NCBI GenBank assembly: GCA_027574665.1
Contig: CM050657.1
Location: 13,652,404 to 13,716,403, forward strand
From: Rhynochetos jubatus
Taxonomy: Eukaryota > Chordata > Aves > Eurypygiformes > Rhynochetidae
DNA: 64,000 nucleotides
Direction of reading: 5' to 3'
The notes below the pieces were generated by a model that saw nothing but the letters and a program-made list of their open reading frames with translations, did not search any database and was not told where the DNA came from. This document shows positions 10,419 to 22,562 of this stretch, piece after piece. The stretch's first letter is position 1. Every line of letters starts with the position of its first letter. A program made the position numbers and the translations under genes.

Positions 10419-10594
10419 ACTAACCCTAAGCGTAACCCTAATTGTTAGGGTGCGCGGTTTCCGGCCCTGGCCCCTCTGGGTTCTGGCTAGGGAAGGTGGG
10501 GAGGCAGCAATGTGGGTGCAGTGTTTTGCTCCTCTTGGCAGGCCTTTGCAATGCCAGCTAGCCCTGGAGCTGTGGGCTTTCTGGTTCTCCGTAC

Positions 10595-13058
10595 GCTAAC
10601 CCTAACCCTAACCCTAATATTTGACGTGCGCGGTTTCCGGCCCCGGCCCCTCTGGGTTCTGGCTAATAAAGCTGGGGAGGCAGCAATGTGGGTGCAGTGT
10701 TTTGCTCCTCTTGGCAGGCCTTTGCAATGCCAGCTAGCCCTGGAGCTGTGGGCTTTCTGGTTCTCCGGACGCTAACCCTAACCCTAACCCTAATATTTGA
10801 CGTGCGCGGTTTCCGGCCCCGTCCCCTCTGGGTTCTGGCTAGGAAAGGTGGGGAGGCAGCAATGTGGGTGCAGTGTTTTGCTCCTCTTGGCAGGCCTTTG
10901 CAATGCCAGCTAGCCCTGGAGCTGTGGGCTTTCTAGTTCTCCGGACGCTAACCCTAAGCATAACCCTAATTGTTAGGGTGCGCGTTTTCCGGCCCCGGCC
11001 CCTGTGGGTTCTGGCTAATAAATTTGGGGAGGCAGCAATGTGGGTGCAGTGTTTTGATCCTCTTGGCAGGCCTTTGCAATGCCAGCTAGCCCTGGAGCTG
11101 TGGGCTTTCTGGTTCTCCGGACGCTAACCCTAAGCGTAACCCTAATATTTGACGTGCGCGGTTTCCGGCCCCGGCCCGTCTGGGTTCTGGCTAGGGAAGG
11201 TGGGGAGGCAGCAATGTGGGTGCAGTGTTTTGCTCCTCTTGGCAGGCCTTTGCAATGCCAGCTAGCCCTGGAGCTGTGGGCTTTCTGGTTCTCCGGACGC
11301 TAACCCTAAGCGTAACCCTAATTGTTAGGGTGCGCGGTTTCCAGACCCGGCCCCTTTGGGTTCAGGCTAATAAAGTTGGGGAGGCAGCAATGTGGGTGCA
11401 GTGTTTTGATCCTCTTGGCAGGCCTTTGCAATGCCAGCTAGCCCTGGAGCTGTGGGCTTTCTGGTTCTCCGGACGCTAACCCTAAGCGTAACCCTAATAT
11501 TTGACGTGCGCGGTTTCCGGCCCCGGCCCGTCTGGGTTCTGGCTAGGGAAGGTGGGGAGGCAGCATTGTGGGTGCAGTGTTTTGCTCCTCTTGGCAGGCC
11601 TTTGCAATGCCAGCTAGCCCTGGAGCTGTGGGCTTTCAGGTTCTCCGGACGCTAACCCTAAGCGTAACCCTAATTGTTAGGGTGCGCGGTTTCCAGACCC
11701 GGCCCCTTTGGGTTCAGGCTAATAAAGTTGGGGAGGCAGCAATGTGGGTGCAGTGTTTTGCTCCTCTTGGCGGGCCTTTGCAATGCCAGCTAGCCCTGGA
11801 GCTGTGGGCTTTCTGGTTCTCCGGACGCTAACCCTAAGCGTAACCCTAATGTTTGACGTGCGCGGTTTCCGGCCCTTGCCCCTGTGGGTTCTGGCTAGGA
11901 AAGGTGGGGAGGCAGCAATGTGGGTGCAGTGTTTTGCTCCTCTTGGCAGGCCTTTGCAATGCCAGCTAGCCCTGGAGCTGTGGGCTTTCTGGTTCTCCGG
12001 ACGCTAAACCTAGGCGTAACCCTAATTGTTAGGGTGCGCGGTTTCCGGCCCCGGCCCCTCTGGGTTCTGGCTAATAAAGGTGGGGAGGCAGCAATGTGGG
12101 TGCAGTGTTTTGCTCGTCTTGGCAGGCCTTTGCAATGCCAGCTAGCCCTGGAGCTGTGGGCTTTCTGGTTCTCCGGACGCTAACCCTAAGCGTAACCCTA
12201 ATTGTTAGGGTGCGCGGTTTCCGGCCCCGGCCCGTCTGGGTTCTGGCTAGGGAAGGTGGGGAGGCAGCAATGTGGGTGCAGTGTTTTGCTCCTCTTGGCA
12301 GGCCTTTGCAATGCCAGCTAGCCCTGGAGCTGTGGGCTTTCTGGTTCTCCGGACGCTAACCCTAAGCGTAACCCTAATGTTTGACGTGCGCGGTTTTCGG
12401 CCCTGGCCCCTCTGGGTTCTGGCTAGGAAAGGTGGGGAGGCAGCAATGTGGGTGCAGTGTTTTGCTCCTCTTGGCAGGCCTTTGCAATGCCAGCTAGCCC
12501 TGGAGCTGTGGGCTTTCTGGTTCTCCGGACGCTAACCCTAAGCGTAACCCTAATTGTTAGGGTGCGCGGTTTCCGGCCCCGGCCCCTGTAGGTTCTGGTT
12601 AATAAAGGTGGGGAGGCAGCAATGTGGGTGCAGTGTTTTGCTCCTCTTGGCAGGCCTTTGCAATGCCAGCTAGCCCTGGAGCTGTGGGCTTTCTGGTTCT
12701 CCGGATGCTAACCCTAAGCGTAACCCTAATTGTTAGGGTGCGCGGTTTCCGGCCCCGGCCCCTCTGGGTTCTGGCTAATAAAGGTGGGGAGGTAGCAATG
12801 TGGGTGCAGTGTTTTGCTCCTCTTGGCAGGCCTTTGCAATGCCAGCTAGCCCTGGAGCTGTGGGCTTTCTGGTTCTCCGGACTCTAACCCTAAGCGTAAC
12901 CCTAATATTTGACGTGCGCGGTTTCCGTCCCCGGCCCCTGTGGGTTCTGGCTAGGAAAGGTGGGGAGGCAGCAATGTGGGTGCAGTGTTTTGCTGCTCTT
13001 GGCAGGCCTTTGCAATGCCAGCTAGCCCTGGAGCTGTGGGCTTTCTGGTTCTCCGGAC
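10595..13058 (+). repeat. Transition zone with dimeric and 3-mer substructure
   Basis: Between the left zone and the type-C-rich zone lie two type B monomers (10595 and 10771), a 352-bp dimer (listed separately), and a pair of monomers 528 bases apart (11827 and 12355). That pair shares the otherwise absent CCCTAATGTTTGACG cassette with a CTAGGAAAGG allele. Two monomers end their cassette at CTAAACC or have GTAGGTTCTGGTTAATAAAGG-type substitutions (about 12588-12605), which appear private. Confidence 0.75.
11123..11826 (+). repeat. 352-bp dimer repeated twice
   Basis: Two consecutive dimers are visible. The first monomer of each (11123, 11475) has ATATTTGACG with a GGCCCGTCTGGG stretch and AGGGAAGG. 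The second (11299, 11651) has the unusual CCAGACCCGGCCCCTTTGGG followed by TTCAGGCTAATAAAGTTGG. The copies differ by few bases, for example GCAATGTGG against GCATTGTGG at about 11566 and GATCCTC against GCTCCTC. This looks like a recent two-monomer duplication. Confidence 0.88.
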
Positions 13059-13234
13059 GCTAACCCTAACCCTAACCCTAATATTTGACGTGCGCGGTTT
13101 CCGGCCCGGGCCCCTGTGGGTTCTGGCTAGGGAAGGTGGGGAGGCAGCAATGTGGGTGCAGTGTTTTGCTCCTCTTGGCAGGCCTTTGCAATGCCAGCTA
13201 GCCCTGCAGCTGTGGGCTTTCTGGTTCTCCGGAC

Positions 13235-13273
13235 GCTAACCCTAGGCGTAACCCTAATATTTGACGTGCGCGG
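13235..13273 (+). repeat. Telomeric cassette type C (CCCTAGGCGTAACCCTAA)
   Basis: In this form the first hexamer reads CCCTAG instead of CCCTAA, the middle hexamer is the degenerate GCGTAA, and the ATATTTGACG haplotype follows. Type C is rare before 13 kb (a related form with ATTGTTAGGG stands at 4083, 6195 and 6723) and common afterwards. On the minus strand the altered hexamer reads CTAGGGTTA, which still satisfies YTAGGGTTR. Confidence 0.88.
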
Positions 13274-16066
13274 TTTCCGGCCCCGGCCCCTCTGGGTTCT
13301 GGCTAATAAAGGTGGGGAGGTAGCAATGTGGGTGCAGTGTTTTGCTCCTCTTGGCAGGCCTTTGCAATGCCAGCTAGCCCTGGAGCTGTGGGCTTTCTGG
13401 TTCTCCGGACGCTAACCCTAAGCGTAAGCCTAATATTTGACGTGCCCGGTTTCCGTCCCAGGCCCCTGTGGGTTCTGGCTAGGAAAGGTGGGGAGGCAGC
13501 AATGTGGGTGCAGTGTTTTGCTGCTCTTGGCAGGCCTTTGCAATGCCAGCTAGCCCTGGAGCTGTGGGCTTTCTGGTTCTCCGGACGCTAACCCTAGGCG
13601 TAACCCTAATTGTTAGGGTGCGCGGTTTCCGGCCCCGGCCCCTGTGGGTTCTGGGTAGGGAAGGTGGGGAGGCAGCAATGTGGGTGCAGTGTTTTGCTGC
13701 TCTTGGCAGGCCTTTGCAATGCCAGCTAGCCCTGGAGCTGTGGGCTTTCTGGTTCTCCGGACGCTAACCCTAGGCGTAACCCTAATATTTCACGTGCGCG
13801 GTTTCTGGCCCCGGCCCCTGTGGGTTCTGGCTAATAAAGGTGGGGAGGCAGCAATGTGGGTGCAGTGTTTTGCTCCTCTTGGCAGGCCTTTGCAATGCCA
13901 GCTAGCCCTGGAGCTGTGGGCTTTCTGGTTCTCCGGACGCTAACCCTAAGCGTAACCCTAATTGTTAGGGTGCGCGGTTTCCGGCCCCGGCCCCTCTGGG
14001 TTCTGGCTAATAAAGGTGGGGAGGTAGCAATGTGGGTGCAGTGTTTTGCTCCTCTTGGCAGGCCTTTGCAATGCCAGCTAGCCCTGGAGCTGTGGGCTTT
14101 CTGGTTCTCCGGACGCTAACCCTAGACGTAACCCTAATATTTCACGTGCGCGGTTTCCGTCCCCGGCCCCTCTGGGTTCTGGCTAGGAAAGGTGGGGAGG
14201 CAGCAATGTGGGTGCAGTGTTTTGCTCCTCTTGGCAGGCCTTTGCAATGCCAGCTAGCCCTGGAGCTGTGGGCTTTCTGGTTCTCCGGACGCTAACCCTA
14301 GGCGTAACCCTAATATTTGACGTGCGCGGTTTCCGGCCCCGGCCCCTGTGGGTTCTGGCTAATAAAGGTGGGGAGGCAGCAATGTGGGTGCAGTGTTTTG
14401 CTCCTCTTGGCAGGCCTTTGCAATGCCAGCTAGCCCTGGAGCTGTGGGCTTTCTGGTTCTCCGGACGCTAACCCTAAGCGTAACCCTAATATTTGACGTG
14501 CGCGGTTTCCGGCCCCGGCCCCTCTGGGTTCTGGCTAATAAAGGTGGGGAGGCAGCAATGTGGGTGCAGTGTTTTGCTCCTCTTGGCAGGCCTTTGCAAT
14601 GCCAGCTAGTCCTGGAGCTGTGGGCTTTCTGGTTCTCCGGACGCTAACCCTAAGCGTAACCCTAATATTTGACGTGCGCGGTTTCCGGCCCTGGCCCCTC
14701 TCGGTTCTGGCTAGGAAAGGTGGGGAGGCAGCAATGTGGGTGCAGTGTTTTGCTCCTCTTGGCAGGCCTTTGCAATGCCAGCTAGCCCTGGAGCTGTGGG
14801 CTTTCTGGTTCTCCGGACGCTAACCCTAGGCGTAACCCTAATATTTGACGTACGCGGTTTCCGGCCCCGGCCCCCCTGGGTTCTGGCTAGGGAAGGTGGG
14901 GAGGCAGCAATGTGGGTGCAGTGTTTTGTTCCTCTTGGCAGGCCTTTGCAATGCCAGCTAGCCCTGGAGATGTGGGCTTTCTGGTTCTCCGGACGCTAAC
15001 CCTAAGCGTAACCCTAATATTTAACGTGTGCGGTTTCCGTCCCTGGCCCCTGTGGGTTCTGGCTAGGGAAGGTGGGGAGGCAGCAATGTGGGTGCAGTGT
15101 TTTGCTCCTCTTGGCAGGCCTTTGCAATGCCAGCTAGCCCTGGAGCTGTGGGCTTTCTGGTTCTCCGGACGCTAACCCTAAGCGTAACCCTAATTGTTAG
15201 GGTGCGCGGTTTCCGGCCCCGGCCCCTCTGGGTTCTGGATAGGGAAGGTGGGGAGGCAGCAATGTGGGTGCAGTGTTTTGCTGCTCTTGGCAGGCCTTTG
15301 CAATGCCAGCTAGCCCTGGAGCTGTGGGCTTTCTGGTTCTCCGGACGCTAACCCTAAGCGTAACCCTAATATTTGACGTGCGCGGTTTCCGGCCCCGGCC
15401 CCTGTGGGTTCTGGCTAGGAAAGGTGGGGAGGCAGCAATGTGGGTGCAGTGTTTTGCTCCTCTTGGCAGGCCTTTGCAATGCCAGCTAGCCCTGGAGCTG
15501 TGGGCTTTCTGGTTCTCCGGACGCTAACCCTAAGCGTAACGCTAATATTTGACGTGCGCGGTTTCCGGCCCCGGCCCCCCTGGGTTCTGGCTAATAAAGG
15601 TGGGAAGGCAGCAATGTGGGTGCAGTGTTTTGCTGCTCTTGGCAGGCCTTTGCAATGCCAGCTAGCCCTGGAGCTGTGGGCTTTCTGGTTCTCCGGACGC
15701 TAACCCTAAGCGTAACCCTAATTGTTAGGGTGCGCGGTTTCCGGCCCCAGCCCCCCTGGGTTCTTGCTAGGGAAGGTGGTGAGGCAGCAATGTGGGTGCA
15801 GTGTTTTGCTGCTCTTGGCAGGCCTTTGCAATGCCAGCTAGCCCTGGAGCTGTGGGCTTTCTGGTTCTCCAGACGCTAACCCTAAGCGTAACCCTAATTG
15901 TTAGGGTGCGCGGTTTCCGTCCCCGGCCCCTGTGGGTTCTGGCTAGGGAAGGTGGGGAGGCAGCAATGTGGGTGCAGTGTTTTGCTCCTCTTGGCAGGCC
16001 TTTGCAATGCCAGCTAGCCCTGGAGCTGTGGGCTTTCTGGTTCTCCGGACGCTAACCCTAAGCGTA

Positions 16067-16083
16067 ACCCTAACTGTTAGGGT
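16067..16083. other. 17-nt near-perfect telomeric palindrome (ACCCTAACTGTTAGGGT)
   Basis: A single T-to-C change in the type A cassette turns the hairpin into ACCCTAAC, T, GTTAGGGT: an 8-bp stem around a single central base. The same form occurs at 34899-34915, 35427-35443 and 38419-38435, in related monomers. Its spread follows the block in which it sits, so it is not independent evidence of selection. Confidence 0.85.
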
Positions 16084-17986
16084 GCGCGGTTTCCGGCCCA
16101 GGCCCCTCTGGGTTCTGGCTAGGAAAGGTGGGGAGGCAGCAATGTGGGTGCAGTGTTTTGCTGCTCTTGGCAGGCCTTTGCAATGCCAGCTAGCCCTGGA
16201 GCTGTGGGCTTTCTGGTTCTCCGGACGCTAACCCTAGGCGTAACCCTAATATTTGACGTGCGCGGTTTCCGGCCCCAGCCCCCCTGGGTTCTGGCTAATA
16301 AAGGTGGGGAGGGAGCAATGTGGGTGCAGTGTTTTGCTCCTCTTGGCAGGCCTTTGCAATGCCAGCTAGCCCTGGAGCTGTGGGCTTTCTGGTTCTCCGG
16401 ACGCTAACCCTAGGCGTAACCCTAATATTTGACGTGCGCGGTTTCCGTCCCCGGCCCCTCTGGGTTCTGGCTAATAAAGGTGGGGAGGCAGCAATGTGGG
16501 TGCAGTGTTTTGCTGCTCTTGGCAGGCCTTTGCAATGCCAGCTAGCCCTGGAGCTGTGGGCTTTCTGGTTCTCCGGACGCTAACCCTAAGCGTAACCCTA
16601 CTTGTTAGGGTGCGCGGTTTCCAGCCCCAGCCCCCCTGGGTTCTGGCTAGGGAAGGTGGGGAGGCAGCAATGTGGGTGCAGTGTTTTGCTCCTCTTGGCA
16701 GGCCTTTGCAATGCCAGCTAGCCCTGGAGCTGTGGGCTTTCTGGTTCTCCGGACGCTAACCCTACCCCTAACCCTAATATTTGACGTGCGCGGTTTCCGG
16801 CCCCGGCCCCCCTGGGTTCTGGCTAATAAAGGTGGGGAGGCAGCAATGTGGGTGCAGTGTTTTGCTCCTCTTGGCAGGCCTTTGCAATGCCAGCTAGCCC
16901 TGGAGCTGTGGGCTTTCTGGTTCTCCGGACGCTAACCCTAAGCGTAACCCTAATTGTTAGGGTGCGCGGTTTCCAGCCCCAGCCCCTCTGGGTTCTGGCT
17001 AATAAAGCTGGGGAGGCAGCAATGTGGGTGCAGTGTTTTGCTGCTCTTGGCAGGCCTTTGCAATGCCAGCTAGCCCTGGAGCTGTGGGCTTTCTGGTTCT
17101 CCGGACGCTAACCCTAAGCGTAACCCTAATTGTTAGGGTGCGCGGTTTCCGGCCCGGGCCCCTCTGGGTTCTGGCTAATAAAGGTGGGGAGGCAGCAATG
17201 TGGGTGCAGTGTTTTGCTCCTCTTGGCAGGCCTTTGCAATGCCAGCTAGCCCTGGAGCTGTGGGCTTTCTGGTTCTCCGGACGCTAACCCTAAGCGTAAC
17301 CCTAATTGTTAGGGTGGGCGGTTTCCGGCCCGGGCCCCTCTGGGTTCTGGCTAGGGAAGGTGGGGAGGCAGCAATGTGGGTGCAGTGTTTTGCTCCTCTT
17401 GGCAGGCCTTTGCAATGCCAGCTAGCCCTGGAGCTGTGGGCTTTCTGGTTGTCCGGACGCTAACCCTAAGCGTAACCCTAATTGTTAGGGTGCGCGGTTT
17501 CCGGCCCCGGCCCCTGTGGGTTCTGGCTAGGGAAGGTGGGGAGGCAGCAATGTGGGTGCAGTGTTTTGCTCCTCTTGGCAGGCCTTTGCAATGCCAGCTA
17601 GCCCTGGAGCTGTGGGCTTTCTGGTTCTCCGGACGCTAACCCTAGGCGTAACCCTAATATTTGACGTGCGCGGTTTCCGGCCCCGGCCCCCCTGGGTTCT
17701 GGCTAATAAAGGTGGGGAGGCAGCAATGTGGGTGCAGTGTTTTGCTGCTCTTGGCAGGCCTTTGCAATGCCAGCTAGCCCTGGAGCTGTGGGCTTTCTGG
17801 TTCTCCAGACGCTAACCCTAAGCGTAACCCTAATTGTTAGGGTGCGCGGTTTCCGTCCCCGGCCCCTGTGGGTTCTGGCTAGGGAAGGTGGGGAGGCAGC
17901 AATGTGGGTGCAGTGTTTTGCTGCTCTTGGCAGGCCTTTGCAATGCCAGCTAGCCCTGGAGCTGTGGGCTTTCTGGTTCTCCGGAC

Positions 17987-19218
17987 GCTAACCCTAACCC
18001 TAACCCTAATATTTGACGTGCGCGGTTTCCGGCCCCGGCCCCCCTGGGTTCTGGCTAATAAAGGTGGGGAGGCAGCAATGTGGGTGCAGTGTTTTGCTCC
18101 TCTTGGCAGGCCTTTGCAATGCCAGCTAGCCCTGGAGCTGTGGGCTTTCTGGTTCTCCGGACGCTAACCCTAGGCGTAACCCTAATATTTGACGTGCGCG
18201 GTTTCCGGCCCCGGCCCCCCTGGGTTCTGGCTAATAAAGGTGGGGAGGCAGCAATGTGGGTGCAGTGTTTTGCTCCTCTTGGCAGGCCTTTGCAATGCCA
18301 GCTAGCCCTGGAGCTGTGGGCTTTCTGGTTCTCCGGACGCTAACCCTAAGCGTAACCCTAATATTTGACGTGCGCGGTTTCCGGCCCCGGCCCCTGTGGG
18401 TTCTGGCTAATAAAGGTGGGGAGGCAGCAATGTGGGTGCAGTGTTTTGCTGCTCTTGGCAGGCCTTTGCAATGCCAGCTAGCCCTGGAGCTGTGGGCTTT
18501 CTGGTTCTCCGGACGCTAACCCTAAGCGTAACCCTAATTGTTAGGGTGCGCGGTTTCCGGCCCGGGCCCCTCTGGGTTCTGGCTAATAAAGGTGGGGAGG
18601 CAGCAATGTGGGTGCAGTGTTTTGCTCCTCTTGGCAGGCCTTTGCAATGCCAGCTAGCCCTGGAGCTGTGGGCTTTCTGGTTCTCCGGACGCTAACCCTA
18701 AGCGTAACCCTAATTGTTAGGGTGCGCGGTTTCCGGCCCCGGCCCCTGTGGGTTCTGGCTAGGGAAGGTGGGGAGGCAGCAATGTGGGTGCAGTGTTTTG
18801 CTGCTCTTGGCAGGCCTTTGCAATGCCAGCTAGCCCTGGAGCTGTGGGCTTTCTGGTTCTCCGGACGCTAACCCTAAGCGTAACCCTAATATTTAACGTG
18901 CGCGGTTTGCGTCCCTGGCCCCTGTGGGTTCTGGCTAATAAAGGTGGGGAGGGAGCAATGTGGGTGCAGTGTTTTGCTGCTCTTGGCAGGCCTTTGCAAT
19001 GCCAGCTAGCCCTGGAGCTGTGGGCTTTCTGGTTCTCCGGACGCTAACCCTAAGCGTAACCCTAATTGTTAGGGTGCGCGGTTTCCAGCCCCAGCCCCCC
19101 TGGGTTCTGGCTAGGAAAGGTGGGGAGGCAGCAATGTGGGTGCAGTGTTTTGCTCCTCTTGGCAGGCCTTTGCAATGCCAGCTAGCCCTGGAGCTGTGGG
19201 CTTTCTGGTTCTCCGGAC
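17987..19218 (+). repeat. Distant relative of the 7-mer HOR
   Basis: Monomers here occur in nearly the same order as in the 7-mer HOR about 22 kb to the right. The order is: type B with CCCCCCTGGG, type C with CCCCCCTGGG, ATATTTGACG with AATAAAGG and GCTGCTC, CCCGGGCCCC, one additional AGGGAAGG monomer, a TTAACGTGCGCGGTTTGCG monomer with GGAGGGAGCAATG, then CCAGCCCCAGCCC with AGGAAAGG. The additional monomer at 18691 is absent from the right-hand copies. Confidence 0.75.
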
Positions 19219-20626
19219 GCTAGCCCTAACCCTAACCCTAATATTTGACGTGCGCGGTTTCCGGCCCCGGCCCCTGTGGGTTCTGGCTAATAAAGGTGGG
19301 GAGGCAGCAATGTGGGTGCAGTGTTTTGCTGCTCTTGGCAGGCCTTTGCAATGCCAGCTAGCCCTGGAGCTGTGGGCTTTCTGGTTCTCCGGACGCTAAC
19401 CCTAGGCGTAACCCTAATATTTGACGTGCGCGGTTTCCGTCCCCGGCCCCCCTGGGTTCTGGCTAGGGAAGGTGGGGAGGCAGCAATGTGGGTGCAGTGT
19501 TTTGCTCCTCTTGGCAGGCCTTTGCAATGCCAGCTAGCCCTGGAGCTGTGGGCTTTCTGGTTCTCCGGACGCTAACCCTAAGCGTAACCCTAATATTTGA
19601 CGTGCGCGGTTTCCGGCCCCGGCCCCTGTGGGTTCTGGCTAATAAAGGTGGGGAGGCAGCAATGTGGGTGCAGTGTTTTGCTGCTCTTGGCAGGCCTTTG
19701 GAATGCCAGCTAGCCCTGGAGCTGTGGGCTTTCTGGTTCTCCGGACGCTAACCCTAAGCGTAACCCTAATTGTTAGGGTGCGCGGTTTCCGGCCCAGGCC
19801 CCTCTGGGTTCTGGCTAGGAAAGGTGGGGAGGCAGCAATGTGGGTGCAGTGTTTTGCTGCTCTTGGCAGGCCTTTGCAATGCCAGCTAGCCCTGGAGCTG
19901 TGGGCTTTCTGGTTCTCCGGACGCTAACCCTAGGCGTAACCCTAATATTTGACGTGCGCGGTTTCCGGCCCCGGACCCCCTGGGTTCTGGCTAATAAAGG
20001 TGGGGAGGCAGCAATGTGGGTGCAGTGTTTTGCTGCTCTTGGCAGGCCTTTGCAATGCCAGCTAGCCCTGGAGCTGTGGGCTTTCTGGTTCTCCGGACGC
20101 TAACCCTAACCCTAACCCTAATATTTGACGTGCGCGGTTTCCGGCCCCGGCCCCTGTGGGTTCTGGCTAATAAAGGTGGGGAGGCAGCAATGTGGGTGCA
20201 GTGTTTTGCTCCTCTTGGCAGGCCTTTGCAATGCCAGCTAGCCCTGGAGCTGTGGGCTTTCTGGTTCTCCGGACGCTAACCCTAAGCGTAACCCTAATTG
20301 TTAGGGTGCGCGGTTTCCAGCCCCAGCCCCTCTGGGTTCTGGCTAATAAAGCTGGGGAGGCAGCAATGTGGGTGCAGTGTTTTGCTGCTCTTGGCAGGCC
20401 TTTGCAATGCCAGCTAGCCCTGGAGCTGTGGGCTTTCTGGTTCTCCGGACGCTAACCCTAAGCGTAACCCTAATTGTTAGGGTGCGCGGTTTCCGGCCCC
20501 GGCCCCTCTGGGTTCTGGCTAGGGAAGGTGGGGAGGCAGCAATGTGGGTGCAGTGTTTTGCTCCTCTTGGCAGGCCTTTGCAATGCCAGCTAGCCCTGGA
20601 GCTGTGGGCTTTCTGGTTCTCCGGAC

Positions 20627-22562
20627 GCTAACCCTAGGCGTAACCCTAATATTTGACGTGCGCGGTTTCCGGCCCCGGCCCCCCTGGGTTCTGGCTAATA
20701 AAGGTGGGGAGGCAGCAATGTGGGTGCAGTGTTTTGCTGCTCTTGGCAGGCCTTTGCAATGCCAGCTAGCCCTGGAGCTGTGGGCTTTCTGGTTCTCCGG
20801 ACGCTAACCCTAGGCGTAACCCTAATATTTGACGTGCGTGGTTTCCGGCCCCGGCCCCCCTGGGTTCTGGCTAATAAAGGTGGGGAGGCAGCAATGTGGG
20901 TGCAGTGTTTTGCTCCTCTTGGCAGGCCTTTGCAATGCCAGCTAGCCCTGGAGCTGTGGGCTTTCTGGTTCTCCAGACGCTAACCCTAAGCGTAACCCTA
21001 ATTGTTAGGGTGCGCGGTTTCCGGCCCCGGCCCCTGTGGGTTCTGGCTAGGGAAGGTGGGGAGGCAGCAATGTGGGTGCAGTGTTTTGCTCCTCTTGGCA
21101 GGCCTTTGCAATGCCAGCTAGCCCTGGAGCTGTGGGCTTTCTGGTTCTCCGGACGCTAACCCTAAGCGTAACCCTAATATTTGACGTGCGCGGTTTCCGG
21201 CCCCGGCCCCTGTGGGTTCTGGCTAATAAAGGTGGGGAGGCAGCAATGTGGGTGCAGTGTTTTGCTCCTCTTGGCAGGCCTTTGCAATGCCAGCTAGCCC
21301 TGGAGCTGTGGGCTTTCTGGTTCTCCGGACGCTAACCCTAAGCGTAACCCTAATTGTTAGGGTGCGCGGTTTCCAGCCCCAGCCCCCCTGGGTTCTGGCT
21401 AATAAAGGTGGGGAGGCAGCAATGTGGGTGCAGTGTTTTGCTCCTCTTGGCAGGCCTTTGCAATGCCAGCTAGCCCTGGAGCTGTGGGCTTTCTGGTTCT
21501 CCGGACGCTAACCCTAAGCGTAACCCTAATTGTTAGGGTGCGCGGTTTCCGGCCCAGGCCCCTCTGGGTTCTGGCTAGGGAAGGTGGGGAGGCAGCAATG
21601 TGGGTGCAGTGTTTTGCTCCTCTAGGCAGGCCTTTGCAATGCCAGCTAGCCCTGGAGCTGTGGGCTTTCTGGTTCTCCGGACGCTAACCCTAGGCGTAAC
21701 CCTAATATTTGACGTGCGCGGTTTCCGGCCCCGGCCCCTCTGGGTTCTGGCTAATAAAGGTGGGGAGGCAGCAATGTGGGTGCAGTGTTTTGCTCCTCTT
21801 GGCAGGCCTTTGCAATGCCAGCTAGCCCTGGAGCTGTGGGCTTTCTGGTTCTCCGGACGCTAAACCTAAGCGTAACCCTAATTGTTAGGGTGCGCGGTTT
21901 CCATCCCCGGACCATGTGGGTTCTGGCTAGGGAAGGTGGGGAGGCAGCAATGTGGGTGAAGTGTTTTGCTCCTCTTGGCAGGCCTTTGCAATGCCAGCTA
22001 GCCCTGGAGCTGTGGGCTTTCTGGTTCTCCGGACGCTAACCCTAACCCTAACCCTAATATTTGACGTGCGCGGTTTCCGGCCCCGGCCCCTGTGGGTTCT
22101 GGCTAGGAAAGGTGGGGAGGCAGCAATGTGGGTGCAGTGTTTTGCTCCTCTTGGCAGGCCTTTGCAATGCCAGCTAGCCCTGGAGCTGTGGGCTTTCTGG
22201 TTCTCCGGACGCTAACCCTAAGCGTAACCCTAATTGTTAGGGTGCGCGGTTTCCAGCCCCAGCCCCTCTGGGTTCTGGCTAATAAAGCTGGGGAGGCAGC
22301 AATGTGGGTGCAGTGTTTTGCTGCTCTTGGCAGGCCTTTGCAATGCCAGCTAGCCCTGGAGCTGTGGGCTTTCTGGTTCTCCGGACGCTAACCCTAAGCG
22401 TAACCCTAATTGTTAGGGTGCGCGGTTTCCGGCCCAGGCCCCTCTGGGTTCTGGCTAGGGAAGGTGGGGAGGCAGCAATGTGGGTGCAGTGTTTTGCTCC
22501 TCTTGGCAGGCCTTTGCAATGCCAGCTAGCCCTGGAGCTGTGGGCTTTCTGGTTCTCCGGAC
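20627..22562 (+). repeat. HOR-A copy 1 (11-mer, 1,936 bp)
   Basis: Eleven consecutive monomers form a unit that is repeated at 24323 and 26259. Diagnostic markers are CTCTAGGCAGG (about 21620), CTAAACCTAAGC (21859 onward), CCATCCCCGGACCATG (about 21901), GGGTGAAGTG (about 21955) and CCAGACGC at a monomer end (20974). Copy 1 lies 3,696 bases (21 monomers) before copy 2, separated by ten other monomers. Its fourth monomer has GCGT with ATATTTGACG, where copies 2 and 3 have three perfect hexamers. Confidence 0.9.

Larger units (their letters stand above)
1..10594 (+). repeat. Left zone of the array with distinctive monomer alleles
   Basis: About 60 monomers share alleles that are rare elsewhere. 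These are GTTCGGGTGCGC in the inverted hexamer, GCGTTTTCC or GCATTTTCC in the GC-rich stretch, CTAATACAGG in the variable segment, and CTTTGTGG near the end of the core. Only three monomers here have the GCTGCTC allele of the core (851, 4195 and 6307), although it is frequent after about 12.9 kb. No long HOR is visible. Short related blocks recur at 3-, 9-, 12- and 32-monomer spacing. Confidence 0.8.
13059..20626 (+). repeat. Mosaic zone rich in type C cassettes
   Basis: These 43 monomers mix cassettes A, B, C and the hybrid GCGT with ATATTTGACG, and the GCTGCTC core allele becomes common. No tandem HOR is obvious. Two stretches are paralogous to blocks far to the right: 15699-16402 resembles the 3-mer at about 34883-35410 (shared CCCTAACTGTTAGGG and GGAGGGAGCAATG), and 17987-19218 resembles the 7-mer HOR at 40163-42626. 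These look like sources or remnants of exchange across 20 kb or more. Confidence 0.7.
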
